Shown: positions 25,194 to 35,206 of the stretch, piece after piece
Layout: each line of letters opens with the position of its first letter
Position numbering within the stretch: position 1 is the first letter of the stretch
Assembly: GCA_036499395.1 (NCBI GenBank)
Contig: DASYDW010000051.1
Coordinates: forward strand, 1-50,534
Source of the DNA: Pirellulales bacterium
GTDB taxonomy: Bacteria > Planctomycetota > Planctomycetia > Pirellulales > JACPPG01
Reading direction: 5' to 3'
Length of the DNA: 50,534 nt
The notes under the pieces: generated by a model
What the model was told of the DNA's origin: nothing
Database searches by the model: none
Seen by the model: the letters and a program-made list of their open reading frames with translations, nothing else
Program-made: the position numbers and the translations under genes

Positions 25194-26969
25194 TTAGGCC
25201 TTGATCAAATCCTTGACCGTCTTGCCTGACGGAATCATCGGCAGCACGTGCTCTTGATACGGAACCTCGACGTCCAAAACGTACGGGCCATCGTATTCGA
25301 TCATTTCGCGCAGCGCGTCCCCGAGCTTGGCCCGATCTTTTACCGTCGCGGCGCCGCAGCCGAAGCCGCGTGCGATCGTGACAAAATCGGGATAGCGCAC
25401 CTTGGGGCCTAAACCGTCCCCCTTGCCGATGGCCTCGGGATTGTCGATCGGACCGAGATACGTGTGGGCGCGGTTGCTGGCGTGGAAACGGTCTTCCCAC
25501 TGCATCACCATGCCCAAGTGCTGATTGTTCAACAGCAGCACCTTGACCGGGAGCTTCTCGCAAACGCACGTGGCCAGTTCCTGAACGTTCATCAGGAAAC
25601 TGCCGTCACCGTCGATATCGATGACGATCCGGTCCGGGTGGGCGGCTTTCGCCCCCATCGCCGCGGGCAGGCCAAAGCCCATCGTCCCCAGTCCGGAACT
25701 CGACAACCAGGAGCGCGGCTCGCTGAACTTGAAGTACTGAGCCGTCCACATCTGATGCTGACCGACCCCGACGGCGATGATCGGATTCTTGTCCGAAATC
25801 AATTTCGACAGCTCGGCGATCGCATACTGCGCCTGAATGCCCGGAAACGACTTGTCGTACGAGAACGGATCGGATTTTTTCCAGGCTGCGATCTTGGCAT
25901 TCCACTCGTCGAGGCCGGATTCCGGCGGCTCGACGATCTTGTTCAGTTCGGCAAGCGCGTACTTGATGTCGCTGATAATCGGAATGTGGGCTTCTTTGTT
26001 CTTGTTGATTTCCGAGGGATCGATATCGATATGCACGATCTTGCCGTGCTTGGCGAATTCCGAAACCTTGCCCGTAACGCGGTCGTCGAAACGCACGCCA
26101 AATGCCAACAGCAAATCTGCTTCGTTTACCGCATAGTTGGCGTACACGCTGCCGTGCATGCCCAGCATATCCAACGATTGAGTATCGCCCGAGGGATATG
26201 AACCCAAACCCATCAGGGTCATGGTGACCGGAATCCTGGTCTTGCGTGCCAGTTCGCGTAATTCGGCACTCGCGCCACTGGCGATGATGCCACCACCGGC
26301 GTAAATCACCGGGCGGCGCGAACGCTTAATGGCTGCGGCAACTTGCGCAATCTGCTCGGGGTGCGAGCGGCGATCGGCAACATGGTAGCCGGGCAGGTTT
26401 AGCGGGGCGTCGTAGTCGGGAACCGTCTGCGCCTGCTGGACGTCCTTTGGCAGGTCGATCAAAACGGGGCCAGGGCGGCCGGTCGTGGCCAGGTGGAACG
26501 CCTCGCGGACGACGCGTGCCAGGTCCGCGACGTCGGTCACCAGATAGTGATGTTTCGTGATGCCGCGGCATACCTCAACGATCGGTGTCTCTTGGAACGC
26601 ATCGGTGCCGATCACGGACGTGCCGACTTGCCCGGTGATGGCAATCAGCGGAATGCTGTCGAGCTTGGCGTCGGCGATACAGGTCACCAGGTTCGTGGCG
26701 CCTGGGCCGCTGGTGGCCATACAGACGCCGGGCTTGCCGGTGCTGCGGGCGTAGCCTTGCGCGGCGAAGCCTCCGCCCTGTTCGTGGCGGGGCAGGATCG
26801 TGCGGATTTGATCCTTGAACTTGGTCAGCGACTGGTGCAGCGGCATGCTGGCGCCGCCGGGGTAGGCGAAAATTACCTCGACACCGTGATTCACGAGCGA
26901 CTGTACAAGAATATCCGCCCCGTTGGTGATGCCAGCGGCAGCGGTGTTAGGTCGAGCGATAGTAGCCAC
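25194..26969 (-). CDS. ilvB: Acetolactate synthase, large subunit
   Basis: 591 residues from a GTG at 26969, chosen because GGAGG lies six bases upstream; the frame is open 18 codons further. It joins two pyruvates, or pyruvate and 2-oxobutyrate, in branched-chain amino acid synthesis. The three thiamine-diphosphate enzyme domains are clear: an N-terminal [12 protein letters not shown] and the catalytic glutamate in [15 protein letters not shown], a central FAD-binding domain ([14 protein letters not shown]), and the C-terminal cofactor motif [15 protein letters not shown] ending in LLLNNQHLG. The length is normal. The regulatory subunit ilvN and ilvC are not in the window. Confidence 0.95.
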   Translation of the reverse strand: MATIARPNTAAAGITNGADILVQSLVNHGVEVIFAYPGGASMPLHQSLTKFKDQIRTILPRHEQGGGFAAQGYARSTGKPGVCMATSGPGATNLVTCIADAKLDSIPLIAITGQVGTSVIGTDAFQETPIVEVCRGITKHHYLVTDVADLARVVREAFHLATTGRPGPVLIDLPKDVQQAQTVPDYDAPLNLPGYHVADRRSHPEQIAQVAAAIKRSRRPVIYAGGGIIASGASAELRELARKTRIPVTMTLMGLGSYPSGDTQSLDMLGMHGSVYANYAVNEADLLLAFGVRFDDRVTGKVSEFAKHGKIVHIDIDPSEINKNKEAHIPIISDIKYALAELNKIVEPPESGLDEWNAKIAAWKKSDPFSYDKSFPGIQAQYAIAELSKLISDKNPIIAVGVGQHQMWTAQYFKFSEPRSWLSSSGLGTMGFGLPAAMGAKAAHPDRIVIDIDGDGSFLMNVQELATCVCEKLPVKVLLLNNQHLGMVMQWEDRFHASNRAHTYLGPIDNPEAIGKGDGLGPKVRYPDFVTIARGFGCGAATVKDRAKLGDALREMIEYDGPYVLDVEVPYQEHVLPMIPSGKTVKDLIKA

Positions 26970-27159
26970 GCGGGGCCTCCCTAGTGCGTGTGGACGGCAC
27001 GGCCACTGGTCCCGAAGGTCCACGGCCGCGCGAATACTGTAAAATACGCCGGATTAGGGCCTGTTTCAACCGCCAAATGACCCAGGAATGGGGCGCAAGC
27101 CGTTAAACCGATGGGACATGGGCGGGGACTTTAGGGTTCGCGGCCCGAGAAGCCTCGCA

Positions 27160-27831
27160 CTATCGGGTCAGGCGGCGGATCATTGCGGCGATTCCCCCCA
27201 GCGTCATGAGGACCAGGCCCGCCGGCTCCGGGATCAGTTGCGTCGAGTTGAAGGTGAAGTTATCGAAGGCCGTCGAGCCGTCCCCGGTAATTTGGACACC
27301 ATGAATGCCGGGGATCGAAAGAGACAAAACGACGCCCGGAGCCTCATGCTGCTGATCCGTCCCGATGACGCTTCCGAACTGGTCGTAGGCGGTCAGTGTC
27401 AGAATGCCGTCGGGGTTCGTCGAAAACAAATCCGCCTGCACGGACACGAAATTGGTTGTCGCCGGCGCGAACGGATTGCCCGGCACCGTGAAGATGGCGT
27501 TGATGAACGTGCTGTAGCTCACCAGGCCGTTCGCGTCGCTCATACCAATGCCGTTCACGCCGCTCGGCGCCGTGTCATTAAGCGGCACTACGGGCACGTA
27601 GGGCTGCATCGAGCTAAAGGTAACTCCGTAACTCGACTGATAGAGCGTGGACAGCTGCGCCGCGAGCGGGATACTTGTTCCTGCGGCAAATGCTGATGTG
27701 GCGGGAATTCCCTCGAATGTCAGGACGATTGGGACCGCGCGAGCGAGAGAAGCCGACGATAATAAAATGCCGCATGCGAGCAGCGCGCTCGCGAGGCAGG
27801 CGGCAGAAATGCTTGTGATTGGTGATCTCAT
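27160..27831 (-). CDS. PEP-CTERM sorted exported protein
   Basis: 223 residues. A signal peptide (ACLASALLACGILLSSASLARA) is followed by a beta-rich domain (VPIVLTFEGIPATSAFAAG, then many Thr/Asn/Gly strands). The C-terminus is PEPAGLVLMTLGGIAAMIRR, a textbook PEP-CTERM signal: Pro-Glu-Pro, a membrane helix and an arginine cluster. Such proteins are processed by exosortase at the cell surface; no exosortase gene is in the window. GGGGGT precedes the ATG. The function of the mature domain is unknown. Confidence 0.85.
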   Translation of the reverse strand: MRSPITSISAACLASALLACGILLSSASLARAVPIVLTFEGIPATSAFAAGTSIPLAAQLSTLYQSSYGVTFSSMQPYVPVVPLNDTAPSGVNGIGMSDANGLVSYSTFINAIFTVPGNPFAPATTNFVSVQADLFSTNPDGILTLTAYDQFGSVIGTDQQHEAPGVVLSLSIPGIHGVQITGDGSTAFDNFTFNSTQLIPEPAGLVLMTLGGIAAMIRRLTR

Positions 27832-28185
27832 ATTACCCCCATCGTTGACGTAAAAGACTTCTTCTCGCGATCAGCGCTCGAAGTGCTACACACGGCAATG
27901 CGCGTGCCGCTTTGCTGAGAAAAGACACTGGGTAAGCCGAGCAAGAAGAATGCGCCGGCATTCCATTTAGAATGCGGGCGACGTCGGCTCAGAAGAGTTG
28001 CAGTAGCAGATCCAAGAATACGAGAATTCGCGTCGTGGTCTCAATTGACCCAAACGTCAACACGTCTCGCTAGTCTAATTCGCGCTGGGAAACGCAGCAA
28101 GAAACCGGCGCGCGGTCAAACAGGCCATTTCCCGTCAGACGCAGGGCGAAAAAAGCTCTTCAAGCCCAGCCGCCCGCTCACAGCC
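27832..28185. other. 354-nt intergenic region
   Basis: This lies upstream of the PEP-CTERM gene and downstream of the DUF362 gene, both on the minus strand. It should contain the PEP-CTERM promoter and the DUF362 terminator, but I see no strong hairpin with a T-run, no repeat and no RNA gene. Confidence 0.4.
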
Positions 28186-29364
28186 CTACACCAGCATCTC
28201 TTTGATCGTGGCCAGCTCTTCCTCGTCAATACCTGAGTGTTTGAGGTTGAGCTTGTCGAGACCATCGATCCCTAGACCGATTTCGATGCCGTGCTTGATG
28301 AAGGGGTTTTCCCACACCGAGTAATTCTGCAACCTGCGTTCGGTGCCGTAACGCTTGAGCACGGCGATGCCAGTGGCGTCAGCCGCGATGCGGTCGCGGC
28401 TGGCGACGATCAACTTTGGCTCTTCAACGTCACCATGCGAAGGACCGCCGAAGACGAAGCTCTTTGTGCCGTCCATGATGTTCAGGGCCGGCTTGATGCC
28501 CAGGTTCAATTCCGCCACGCGATTCACCAGCGGCTCGACTTCGTCGATATCCAGCTTACGTCCCTCGGGCCCGACGCGGCGACGGCTGCCTGAACTCTTC
28601 TGATCGGCCAGGTTGCTGCCCCCTTTGAACGCCGTGTGAAACTCGCGGCGGCTGCGATGGTGGCTCATACCGACGAATGCCTTCATCGACATCGTAAACC
28701 AAGCCTGGAAGTGTGTCTTGATCACCGGGACATTGATGACATGATCGACCGCGAACAACAACTCGGCCAGTTCGAATCCGTTGGGCCAGTTCGTGGCCAG
28801 CGGGTGATTGATCTTGCGCCAATGTTCGGTGTTGGCCGGTAGACCAAGCTTCTCGAATTCCGACGCTGCGTCCTCAAGCCCCACGGCCACGACAGGTGCT
28901 TTCACGTCGGTAATCGCTTCGTTCACGGCGTCGAGTTGGCCGACGCTTTTCATCACGTCGATCGTTTTCGGCGTGGTCGTATTGAACAATGGCGAAAAGC
29001 TACGGTCGGCCACGATGATCCGCTTAGGGCCCTGGGCAGCGACCAACTTAATCACGGCATACAGAACTTCCGGACTGGTCGTCGTCGGATTCGGCACCGC
29101 GCCCGTGACGTTCGGCTTTATCAGCACGGTCTGGTCGGGCTTGATGAATCCCAATCCGCCTGCGAGCTCGACGGCATTCTTCACCGCCTCTTCCATGTTC
29201 GAACCGCGGGCGATGCCCACGTCTGCCGGGCCGGCAGCGGCCTTTTCCGCAGCTCGCACCACGCAAGGAGTAAGTAGTCGACCAGCGGTACTAGCAGCCA
29301 AGGCGGCGCCGCCGGCGGATTGCAAGAAGTGACGACGGTTCGGGAAATGCTTGCGGTCGAGCAT
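28186..29364 (-). CDS. Tat-exported DUF362 protein
   Basis: 392 residues. The N-terminus NRRHFLQSAGGAALAASTAG is a twin-arginine signal (RRHFL), so the folded protein is exported, perhaps with a cofactor. The body fits DUF362: IKPNVTGAVPNPTTTSPEVL, RIIVADRSFSP, INVPVIKTHFQAWFTMSMK and FVGMSHHRSR. No ferredoxin-type cysteine clusters are present, unlike some DUF362 proteins. GAGG lies seven bases before the ATG. The enzymatic role is unknown. It is followed at a distance by a PEP-CTERM gene and preceded by the multihaem cytochrome on the same strand (83-nt gap). Confidence 0.85.
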   Translation of the reverse strand: MLDRKHFPNRRHFLQSAGGAALAASTAGRLLTPCVVRAAEKAAAGPADVGIARGSNMEEAVKNAVELAGGLGFIKPDQTVLIKPNVTGAVPNPTTTSPEVLYAVIKLVAAQGPKRIIVADRSFSPLFNTTTPKTIDVMKSVGQLDAVNEAITDVKAPVVAVGLEDAASEFEKLGLPANTEHWRKINHPLATNWPNGFELAELLFAVDHVINVPVIKTHFQAWFTMSMKAFVGMSHHRSRREFHTAFKGGSNLADQKSSGSRRRVGPEGRKLDIDEVEPLVNRVAELNLGIKPALNIMDGTKSFVFGGPSHGDVEEPKLIVASRDRIAADATGIAVLKRYGTERRLQNYSVWENPFIKHGIEIGLGIDGLDKLNLKHSGIDEEELATIKEMLV

Positions 29365-29447
29365 CGTGGGCCTCGCGATTTCTCGAAAATCGAAAAGATG
29401 TGCGATTGTGATGACGCCAGAGAATCATAGACCGCCAAGCCGTTGAT

Positions 29448-30281
29448 TCACTTCGCCGATTTTAACCACTCCTGTAGTCCTTGGCGAATTTTCTCGTTCC
29501 GGTCGTTCAACTGTTTTGCCTGATCGGCCGTGATTTCCTTCGAAGAGTGGACTAGTTGCATCGTCTCGGTCCGCAGGCTGGCCAGCTCTTTGCGAAATGG
29601 TTCTGGCACAGGATCCGGTTCGCTAATTGTCTTTTTGCGAACGTCGCGAAGTACCGCTGCCAACTGGTCGCCACCGGCCACGACCGAGGCGATGTTCGGG
29701 TAATCCTTCTGCAGCTTGTGATGGCAATCCAGGCACATATCCGTCAGTTTGAAATCCGCCGGCGGATTGCCAATGTCGTGATTGCCGTGGCAGTCCACGC
29801 AGGTCGGGTACTTCGTATTGATCCGCTTCGAAAAGTCCCAATGGTGCGGACCGGCGGCCAATTGCTCGGCCTCGTCGTCGTGACACTCACTGCACACCTT
29901 GAGATGCGCACTCAGCTTCGTGCCGATGAAGCCGAACGCCTCTTCGTGGGCCCGCCCGTCCTCTTCACGGTTGCCGCCGTGACAGTCGTAGCAGGTGAGA
30001 TCGTTCAGGTCGTGAACGCTGCGCACGAAATGCACCACGGCGTCGGTCAACTCACGGCCGGCGGTCAAATGACAGGCGGCACAATTCGACGCCACAGTCG
30101 GCAGCGGATGGCCAGCAGGCCAGGTGTTTGGTGCCACCAGTTTGCGCGGGGCAGGGCGTTTGGAATCCGAGTTGGTCGAGGGCTTCTCGTCATCCGCGCG
30201 CAGGGCCAGACACGTGGCGCTCATGAGCGCGCAGCAAACCAGAACAGCGAATATGAAGCGGGGAAAGTGAGAGGTGGCCAC
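29448..30281 (-). CDS. Pentahaem c-type cytochrome
   Basis: 277 residues from a GTG start. A signal peptide (FIFAVLVCCALMSATCLALRA) exports it. Five CxxCH haem-binding motifs are present: CAACH, CYDCH, CSECH, CVDCH and CLDCH. Further histidines (HVRSVHDLND, GPHHWDFSK, HGNHD) could serve as distal ligands, as in class III/NrfB-like electron carriers. The last 80 residues are a helical region without haem. It probably passes electrons in the periplasm; donor and acceptor are not evident from the neighbours, a DUF362 protein and small membrane proteins. Confidence 0.88.
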   Translation of the reverse strand: MATSHFPRFIFAVLVCCALMSATCLALRADDEKPSTNSDSKRPAPRKLVAPNTWPAGHPLPTVASNCAACHLTAGRELTDAVVHFVRSVHDLNDLTCYDCHGGNREEDGRAHEEAFGFIGTKLSAHLKVCSECHDDEAEQLAAGPHHWDFSKRINTKYPTCVDCHGNHDIGNPPADFKLTDMCLDCHHKLQKDYPNIASVVAGGDQLAAVLRDVRKKTISEPDPVPEPFRKELASLRTETMQLVHSSKEITADQAKQLNDRNEKIRQGLQEWLKSAK

Positions 30282-30386
30282 GCGTTAGAGACTAATAGCC
30301 GCCAAATGAAGAGTCAACGAGGCTTTATCCGGGCCTGGTAACGGCATCCGCAAAATGCCCTGCCAGGCACGCGAAGAACGAAGCGG

Positions 30387-30602
30387 TCACGAAGAGACGT
30401 GCCACGACATCAGCGCCAACACGACGAAAATGGCGAACATGAATCCGCAGATCCAGGTGCCAATGCGGCCAGCCGCGACCATGATGTTGTCGTTTTGCTC
30501 GTGACGCGTGGCCGCGTAAACCAGGCTGATGACAATCACCAGCGGCAAAGCGTACCACAGGTCATTGCCAACGGCCATTAGCGAGAAAGTGTCGGTAGTC
30601 AT
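30387..30602 (-). CDS. Small two-helix membrane protein
   Basis: 71 residues with two membrane helices (about 17-33, LWYALPLVIVISLVYAA, and about 45-66, GTWICGFMFAIFVVLALM) joined by a short polar loop. No family is recognised. It follows the DUF6677-like gene by 61 nt on the same strand and is probably co-transcribed with it. Confidence 0.72.
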   Translation of the reverse strand: MTTDTFSLMAVGNDLWYALPLVIVISLVYAATRHEQNDNIMVAAGRIGTWICGFMFAIFVVLALMSWHVSS

Positions 30603-30663
30603 GTTTTACTTTGTCGTCTGGACCGATTCCTGTCGCACACCAATTCGAAGCGCGAGCTTCCAC

Positions 30664-31269
30664 TTACGAGCCTGGCGGAGGGCCGGTCGCTACCGGTTTC
30701 GCCTCCTCCTCTTCTTCTTTCTTGGCCGGCATGTCGGGTTCGGCCGGGCCTGCCCAAGCATCATAGATCACGAGCACATTGAGTAATCCGGCCACCATTG
30801 TGTAAACAGTGCCGAGTTCGAAAAAGCGATTCAATCGTTTGTGCAGCAAATCAAGTTCGTTCGGCAGGTCGTCACGATTCTTTACCAGGCTCGGCGGGAC
30901 CATGAAATCGTCCCAGCCGGGGAACGGAATTGGGTTGTTGCCGTGATTGACCCGATAGGCCTGCACGAGTGCTGGCAGCGCAACGGCCCCGGTGGCTACC
31001 TGGCAAAAGTACGGGAAGCGCCGATCTTCAGGCCGCATCGACGCGTACACGACGCGTCCCTCTCCCAAATACAGCCCGTAAAGGAACGTCCCAAGGATGC
31101 AAACAAAGAACAGCACCGATTTCGAGCGGCGTCCCTGATACCAATGCCCCGCGCCGGGAATCAGCCAGGCCAGGCCCGCCGCCACGAACGGATCGCGCAG
31201 CGGCACCCCCTCGGGCGTGAAAGTCCCGCTCGGCGCGTTGGCATCTCGGGTCAGTTGGGGTTTTGCCAC
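30664..31269 (-). CDS. DUF6677-like membrane protein
   Basis: 201 residues. The N-terminal pattern AAGLAWLIPGAGHWYQGRR, followed by a helix (VLFFVCILGTFLYGLYL), matches the small planctomycete membrane family I know as DUF6677, related to TM2-like two-helix proteins. A further helix lies near GTVYTMVAGLLNVLVIY. The tail is a run of glutamates then Pro-rich. The function is unknown. The gene pairs with the small membrane protein downstream. Confidence 0.75.
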   Translation of the reverse strand: MAKPQLTRDANAPSGTFTPEGVPLRDPFVAAGLAWLIPGAGHWYQGRRSKSVLFFVCILGTFLYGLYLGEGRVVYASMRPEDRRFPYFCQVATGAVALPALVQAYRVNHGNNPIPFPGWDDFMVPPSLVKNRDDLPNELDLLHKRLNRFFELGTVYTMVAGLLNVLVIYDAWAGPAEPDMPAKKEEEEEAKPVATGPPPGS

Positions 31270-31489
31270 GTGCTTTTGTGCTCCTCGGGCGCCGGCGGCG
31301 CTGGATGGACCAAGGTTTCGCCTCTCAGAACCGGGTTATTGTAGTCTTCGGCCCATACCGTGCCAGATCAGAGCGGTTCGAGGCCTCCCCTCCCAACGGT
31401 ATTCGACACTCGCCCGCCAACATTGGGAGGTCGAAGGGAAATGGCGATTAGCCCTGCTGGGCTTGGCCACACAGAATCCGCGACCTTGA

Positions 31490-32437
31490 TCACGCGTGGC
31501 GGCGGATGGCACGCAATTCCGCGTAACGTGCGGCTTGCGCTGCAAAGTCCAACCCCACTGCGTCCTCCAAAGCGGCACGCAACCGGGCTGTAACCGGCCC
31601 AATTCCGCCGGCGCCAATCAACTTCTGTTGAAAGTTGCGAACGTGCAAGATGCCGATGCTGGTCGACGTCATGAACATCTCGTCCGAATCGGCCGCCTGC
31701 AACGGCGTTATATCAGTTTCCAGAACGCGGATTTTCGCTTTGACCGCCAGCTCAAAGACCATTTGACGCGTTATGCCCGGCAGCAGGTTCTCAGCTCGCG
31801 GTGTAATCAGCGTATCGTGGCGCACGATGAATACGTTGCCGCTGGTGCCTTCGGTGAGGTTGCCTGCTGGGTCGGTCAGCACGGCCCAAGCGCCACGCCG
31901 CATTTCTTCGGCCTGCAGGTTGGCAATTTGGTAATGGAGTCGGCTGCGGGTCTTCAGGGAGTCATCCAGCAAATCGCCCGGAATTGAGCGTTGCGAAGGT
32001 ACCACTGCGTCGATGCCCTCGTCATACGCATAGGCAAGCGAACCAAGCTTTTCGACCAGCGGAAAACAACTGACGATGACGGTCGGACGTATTTCGTGCG
32101 GGGCAAAGGCCGAGAGGTTCGCTGTCACCGGTCCGCGCGACAGATTGTGGATGATATTCCAATCAACCTCGGCCGATTCGAGCGGCACGTTTCGCGCCAA
32201 GGTTTCTTCGGTGATCGTCCGCAACTCGACCTTCGACAAACCAGGGTCGACGCGAAGCGCATCGAGCGTGTGGAACAATCGGGCCAGATGATCGTCCAGC
32301 CGAAACGGGCGGCCATGAACCGTCCGTGTGACCTCGAACGCCATGTCGCCCATCGCCAAGGCCGAGTCATAGATCGAAACGCGGGCCTGTGACTCGGGGA
32401 CGTAGGAACCGTTGAAATAGACGATGCGTTCAGCCAT
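31490..32437 (-). CDS. Class IV PLP aminotransferase
   Basis: 315 residues. It has the fold-type IV pattern: N-terminal IVYFNGSYVPESQARVS, YDSALAMGDMAFE, and the catalytic lysine in DDSLKTRSRLHYQ near residue 162. LTEGTSGNVFIV, LPGITRQMV and MTSTSIGILHV complete the cofactor site. The family covers branched-chain aminotransferase (IlvE), D-amino acid aminotransferase and aminodeoxychorismate lyase (PabC); motifs alone do not choose between them, though IlvE-like is most common in this layout. The 220 nt before the DUF6677-like start carry nothing recognised. Confidence 0.85.
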   Translation of the reverse strand: MAERIVYFNGSYVPESQARVSIYDSALAMGDMAFEVTRTVHGRPFRLDDHLARLFHTLDALRVDPGLSKVELRTITEETLARNVPLESAEVDWNIIHNLSRGPVTANLSAFAPHEIRPTVIVSCFPLVEKLGSLAYAYDEGIDAVVPSQRSIPGDLLDDSLKTRSRLHYQIANLQAEEMRRGAWAVLTDPAGNLTEGTSGNVFIVRHDTLITPRAENLLPGITRQMVFELAVKAKIRVLETDITPLQAADSDEMFMTSTSIGILHVRNFQQKLIGAGGIGPVTARLRAALEDAVGLDFAAQAARYAELRAIRRHA

Positions 32438-32707
32438 GCGGTTCCAGAGACCTTCCGTACACCAGAAAAACGATAAGGATGCCGTGGCATTCTAGCGGTG
32501 CAGGCAATGGGCAATAGAGGGAAATCAAGCCTTTCGGTTCCTCACAATAACCCCGTGAAACGTACTGCCGAAATCGGCCATTTCACCGCTCTTGCTCGGT
32601 TTGCGCGAAAGAGTTAGCATTCCCCCCCGCGCCCCACAATCAGGCACCATGATGGTGCTAGCAGGGACCAACCAGCCCTGCGCTATTGCGTGAAAGGACT
32701 CCGACGC

Positions 32708-33757
32708 ATGGCTTACACCTTGGCGGACATCGCTCGGCTTGTGGACGGCACGATCGTCGGTGACGCCGCGATCCCGGTCTCGGGCATCGCAGTGCTGGCC
32801 GACGCACAAGCCGGAGATATCACTCTCGTCGACACGGCTGAACGCGCGGCAAGGCTGGGCACCGTGCAAGCCGCCGCGGCGATCGTCCCGCGCGGCGTCG
32901 CGTGTACCAAACTGCCAACGATCGAAGTCGACGACATTCATTCCGCCTTTGCCCGGCTCATCGTACTATTTCGCCCGACGCGGGCTACGGCCGCGCGTGG
33001 CATCAGCGCGACAGCCTATATTAGCGAGCGAGCTCGCATCGGTAAGAACGTTGCCATTCACAGCGGCGCGACGATCGGCGAGGACGTCGAGATCGGTGAC
33101 GACACGACCATCTATCCTGGCGTCCACATCATGGCCGGCTGCAAGATCGGCGCGGCGGTGACGATTTACCCGAACGTCGTGCTGTACGACGACACAATCG
33201 TCGGCGCACGCTCGATCATTCACTCCGGGGTCGTGATCGGCGCCCATGGGTTTGGATACAAGCTCGTCGCAGGGCGGCATCAGTTGGCAAGTCAATTCGG
33301 TTGGGTCGAATTGGGCCCCGACGTCGAAGTCGGCGCAGGATCGACAATCGACCGCGGCACCTACGGTCCGACCGTGATCGGCGAGGGAACCAAGATCGAT
33401 AACCTGGTGCAGGTGGCTCACAACTGCCGTATCGGCAAACATAACCTGCTTTGCTCGCAAGTCGGAATCGCCGGCAGCACGACCACGGGTGATTACGTTG
33501 TGATGGCCGGACAGGTCGGCGTGCGTGACCACGTGCATATCGGTCGCGGCGCCATCTTGGGCGCCATGGCCGGAATCACGGCCGACGTGCCCGAGGGGGC
33601 CAAGATGCTCGGCGCCCCGGCAACACCCGAGCGTGATCAGAAATTGATTCAAGGCACAATCGCCAAACTGCCCGAGTTGCGTCGCCAAATCAAAGCCTTG
33701 CAAGCCGCTGTTGACGCGATACAAGGTGGCAAAGAGCCGGGCAAGAAGGCGGCATAA
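32708..33757 (+). CDS. lpxD: UDP-3-O-acylglucosamine N-acyltransferase
   Basis: 349 residues. An N-terminal domain (YTLADIARLVDGTIVGD) precedes a left-handed beta helix made of hexapeptide repeats such as IGEDVEIGDDTTIYPGV. The catalytic histidine lies in VQVAHNCRIGKHN, and GAHGFGYKLVAG fits the substrate loop. The enzyme adds the second acyl chain in lipid A synthesis, supporting a Gram-negative outer membrane. The ATG at 32708 is used; an upstream GTG six codons earlier is possible. It is followed by lpxI after 55 nt. Confidence 0.95.
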   Translation: MAYTLADIARLVDGTIVGDAAIPVSGIAVLADAQAGDITLVDTAERAARLGTVQAAAAIVPRGVACTKLPTIEVDDIHSAFARLIVLFRPTRATAARGISATAYISERARIGKNVAIHSGATIGEDVEIGDDTTIYPGVHIMAGCKIGAAVTIYPNVVLYDDTIVGARSIIHSGVVIGAHGFGYKLVAGRHQLASQFGWVELGPDVEVGAGSTIDRGTYGPTVIGEGTKIDNLVQVAHNCRIGKHNLLCSQVGIAGSTTTGDYVVMAGQVGVRDHVHIGRGAILGAMAGITADVPEGAKMLGAPATPERDQKLIQGTIAKLPELRRQIKALQAAVDAIQGGKEPGKKAA

Positions 33758-33812
33758 CGATAACACTAAGCGCCGAACGACAACTACCAAGATCACACGA
33801 ACGCGGAATCAC

Positions 33813-34709
33813 ATGACGGCCTCACTCTTACCTCAAGGCACGCGCAAAGTTGGCATCCTGGCCGGATGGGGTCGATATCCTGTCGTCATTGCCGAGGCGC
33901 TGGTCGAACAAGGCTATGAAGTTTGCTGTCTGGGCGTGAAGGGACATGCCGATCCGGCGCTCGCGAAATTGAGTCACGAATTTGGCTGGGTCGGGCTGGC
34001 CAAGATCGGGCAAGCCGTTCGCTTCTTTCGCGTGCGCGGCGTCACTCACGTGACAATGGCCGGCAAGATTCACAAGTTCCTGCTGTTCCAGCCCTGGGTG
34101 TGGTTCAAGCACCTGCCGGATTGGCGCGCCGTCCGGGCGTTCTATCCCCACTTTGCGACAACCAAAAAAGATCGTCGCGACGACACTTTGCTAACCACGG
34201 TCATCGAAGAATTCGCCCGCGACGGAATCACTTTCGCGCCGGCGACCGACTTTTTACCGGAGCTACTCGTGAACTTGGGACAACTCACGAAGCGCGGCCC
34301 CTCGCGCTTAGAGGCCAAAGACATCGAATTCGGTTGGACGATGGCCAAAGAAATGGGGCGGCTCGATATCGGGCAGAGCGTCACCGTGAAGGGACGCGCG
34401 ACGCTGGCCGTTGAAGCGATCGAGGGAACCGACGAATGCATTCGTCGCGCCGGGAAGCTCTGCGCTCCCGGTTTTACCGTGATAAAGGTTGCCAAGCCCA
34501 AGCAGGATATGCGCTTTGACGTTCCCACGATCGGCGTCGGAACTTTACAGACGATGATCGAGGCCGGTGCTTCTTGCCTGGCGGTGGAAGCGGGCCGGAC
34601 GATCATCATCGACGAGCCAGACGTGATTCGCTTTGCCGATCGCCATAAGCTTTCGATCGTGGCGGTGAACGACGGCACAATTCCCGAATCGCGCGAGGAG
34701 GCCGCATGA
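33813..34709 (+). CDS. lpxI: UDP-2,3-diacylglucosamine pyrophosphatase, LpxI type
   Basis: 298 residues from the ATG at 33813; an upstream Arg/Thr-rich extension of the frame is not protein-like. Family features are KVGILAGWGRYPVVIAEA at the N-terminus, TMAGKIHKFLLFQ, KKDRRDDTLLTTVIEEF and the C-terminal IGVGTLQTMIEAGASCLAVEAG. The enzyme hydrolyses UDP-diacylglucosamine to lipid X, replacing LpxH. It is the next step after LpxD and LpxA, so the two genes form a lipid A operon. A 90-codon Arg-rich ORF overlaps its stop by four bases but does not look coding. Confidence 0.92.
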   Translation: MTASLLPQGTRKVGILAGWGRYPVVIAEALVEQGYEVCCLGVKGHADPALAKLSHEFGWVGLAKIGQAVRFFRVRGVTHVTMAGKIHKFLLFQPWVWFKHLPDWRAVRAFYPHFATTKKDRRDDTLLTTVIEEFARDGITFAPATDFLPELLVNLGQLTKRGPSRLEAKDIEFGWTMAKEMGRLDIGQSVTVKGRATLAVEAIEGTDECIRRAGKLCAPGFTVIKVAKPKQDMRFDVPTIGVGTLQTMIEAGASCLAVEAGRTIIIDEPDVIRFADRHKLSIVAVNDGTIPESREEAA

Positions 34710-35206
34710 TCGCGCCGGCCACGGCACCATCGAGACAGGCAACCCGCGCGACGCATCGCACGGCAAGCAAGCTCGGTCGCCGGCGGACCGCCGCCTCGGT
34801 GGGGGCCCAATCGACAGCGAGGTCAGCTACGGCCCGAGGCAGGTTCCGAGTCGCGAAACGGAGCCGATCGCCAGCGCCCGGTGGCAGATTTGATCACAAA
34901 CCATCGACGGACCGCGGATCACGATCGTGGTATCGCCGCGGAAGTCGGGCCCTGACTCAATCCCGGAGACGACGTTAGACGCAAGGGAAAGGTAGAAGAA
35001 TGGCGATCGGTTGAATGCGGCTCCCGCGGCCGTGACCGATTGCTCCGCTCGTTTCACATCTCCTTTCTTGTCACCCAATCCCGCCTAGCGACTCTTGGTC
35101 GGCGTCGTCTCCGGACTTTTCAACCTCTTAAAGGCGCTTTGGGCGGTGCCGTCGACGCATCGTCTCGAATCCCCCCGACGTTGACGGCCAAAACGCCCTG
35201 GTTGGC
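34710..35206. other. 497-nt region without a convincing gene
   Basis: An ORF starting in ATGA overlap with lpxI (34706-34978) gives an Arg/Ser-rich low-complexity product, and a minus-strand TTG ORF (34827-35078) has a more ordinary composition but no usable ribosome binding site. I do not call either. No hairpin terminator with a T-run was seen between these convergent genes. Confidence 0.4.

Noticed and set aside
25464..26201. Plus-strand 245-codon ORF opposite ilvB
   Set aside because: It is fully antisense to a highly conserved gene and has no recognisable domain. GC-rich third positions often keep this frame open.
29556..30341. Plus-strand 261-codon ORF opposite the cytochrome
   Set aside because: Its residues mirror the CxxCH gene on the minus strand, whose haem motifs are decisive.
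32966..33796. Minus-strand 276-codon ORF opposite lpxD
   Set aside because: The Asp/His-rich product is an antisense reading of hexapeptide repeats.
34706..34978. 90-codon ORF in ATGA overlap with lpxI
   Set aside because: The junction looks like coupling, but the product is low-complexity Arg/Ser/Ala with no fold signal.
34827..35078. Minus-strand 83-codon TTG ORF
   Set aside because: The composition is fair, but there is no usable ribosome binding site and no family resemblance.
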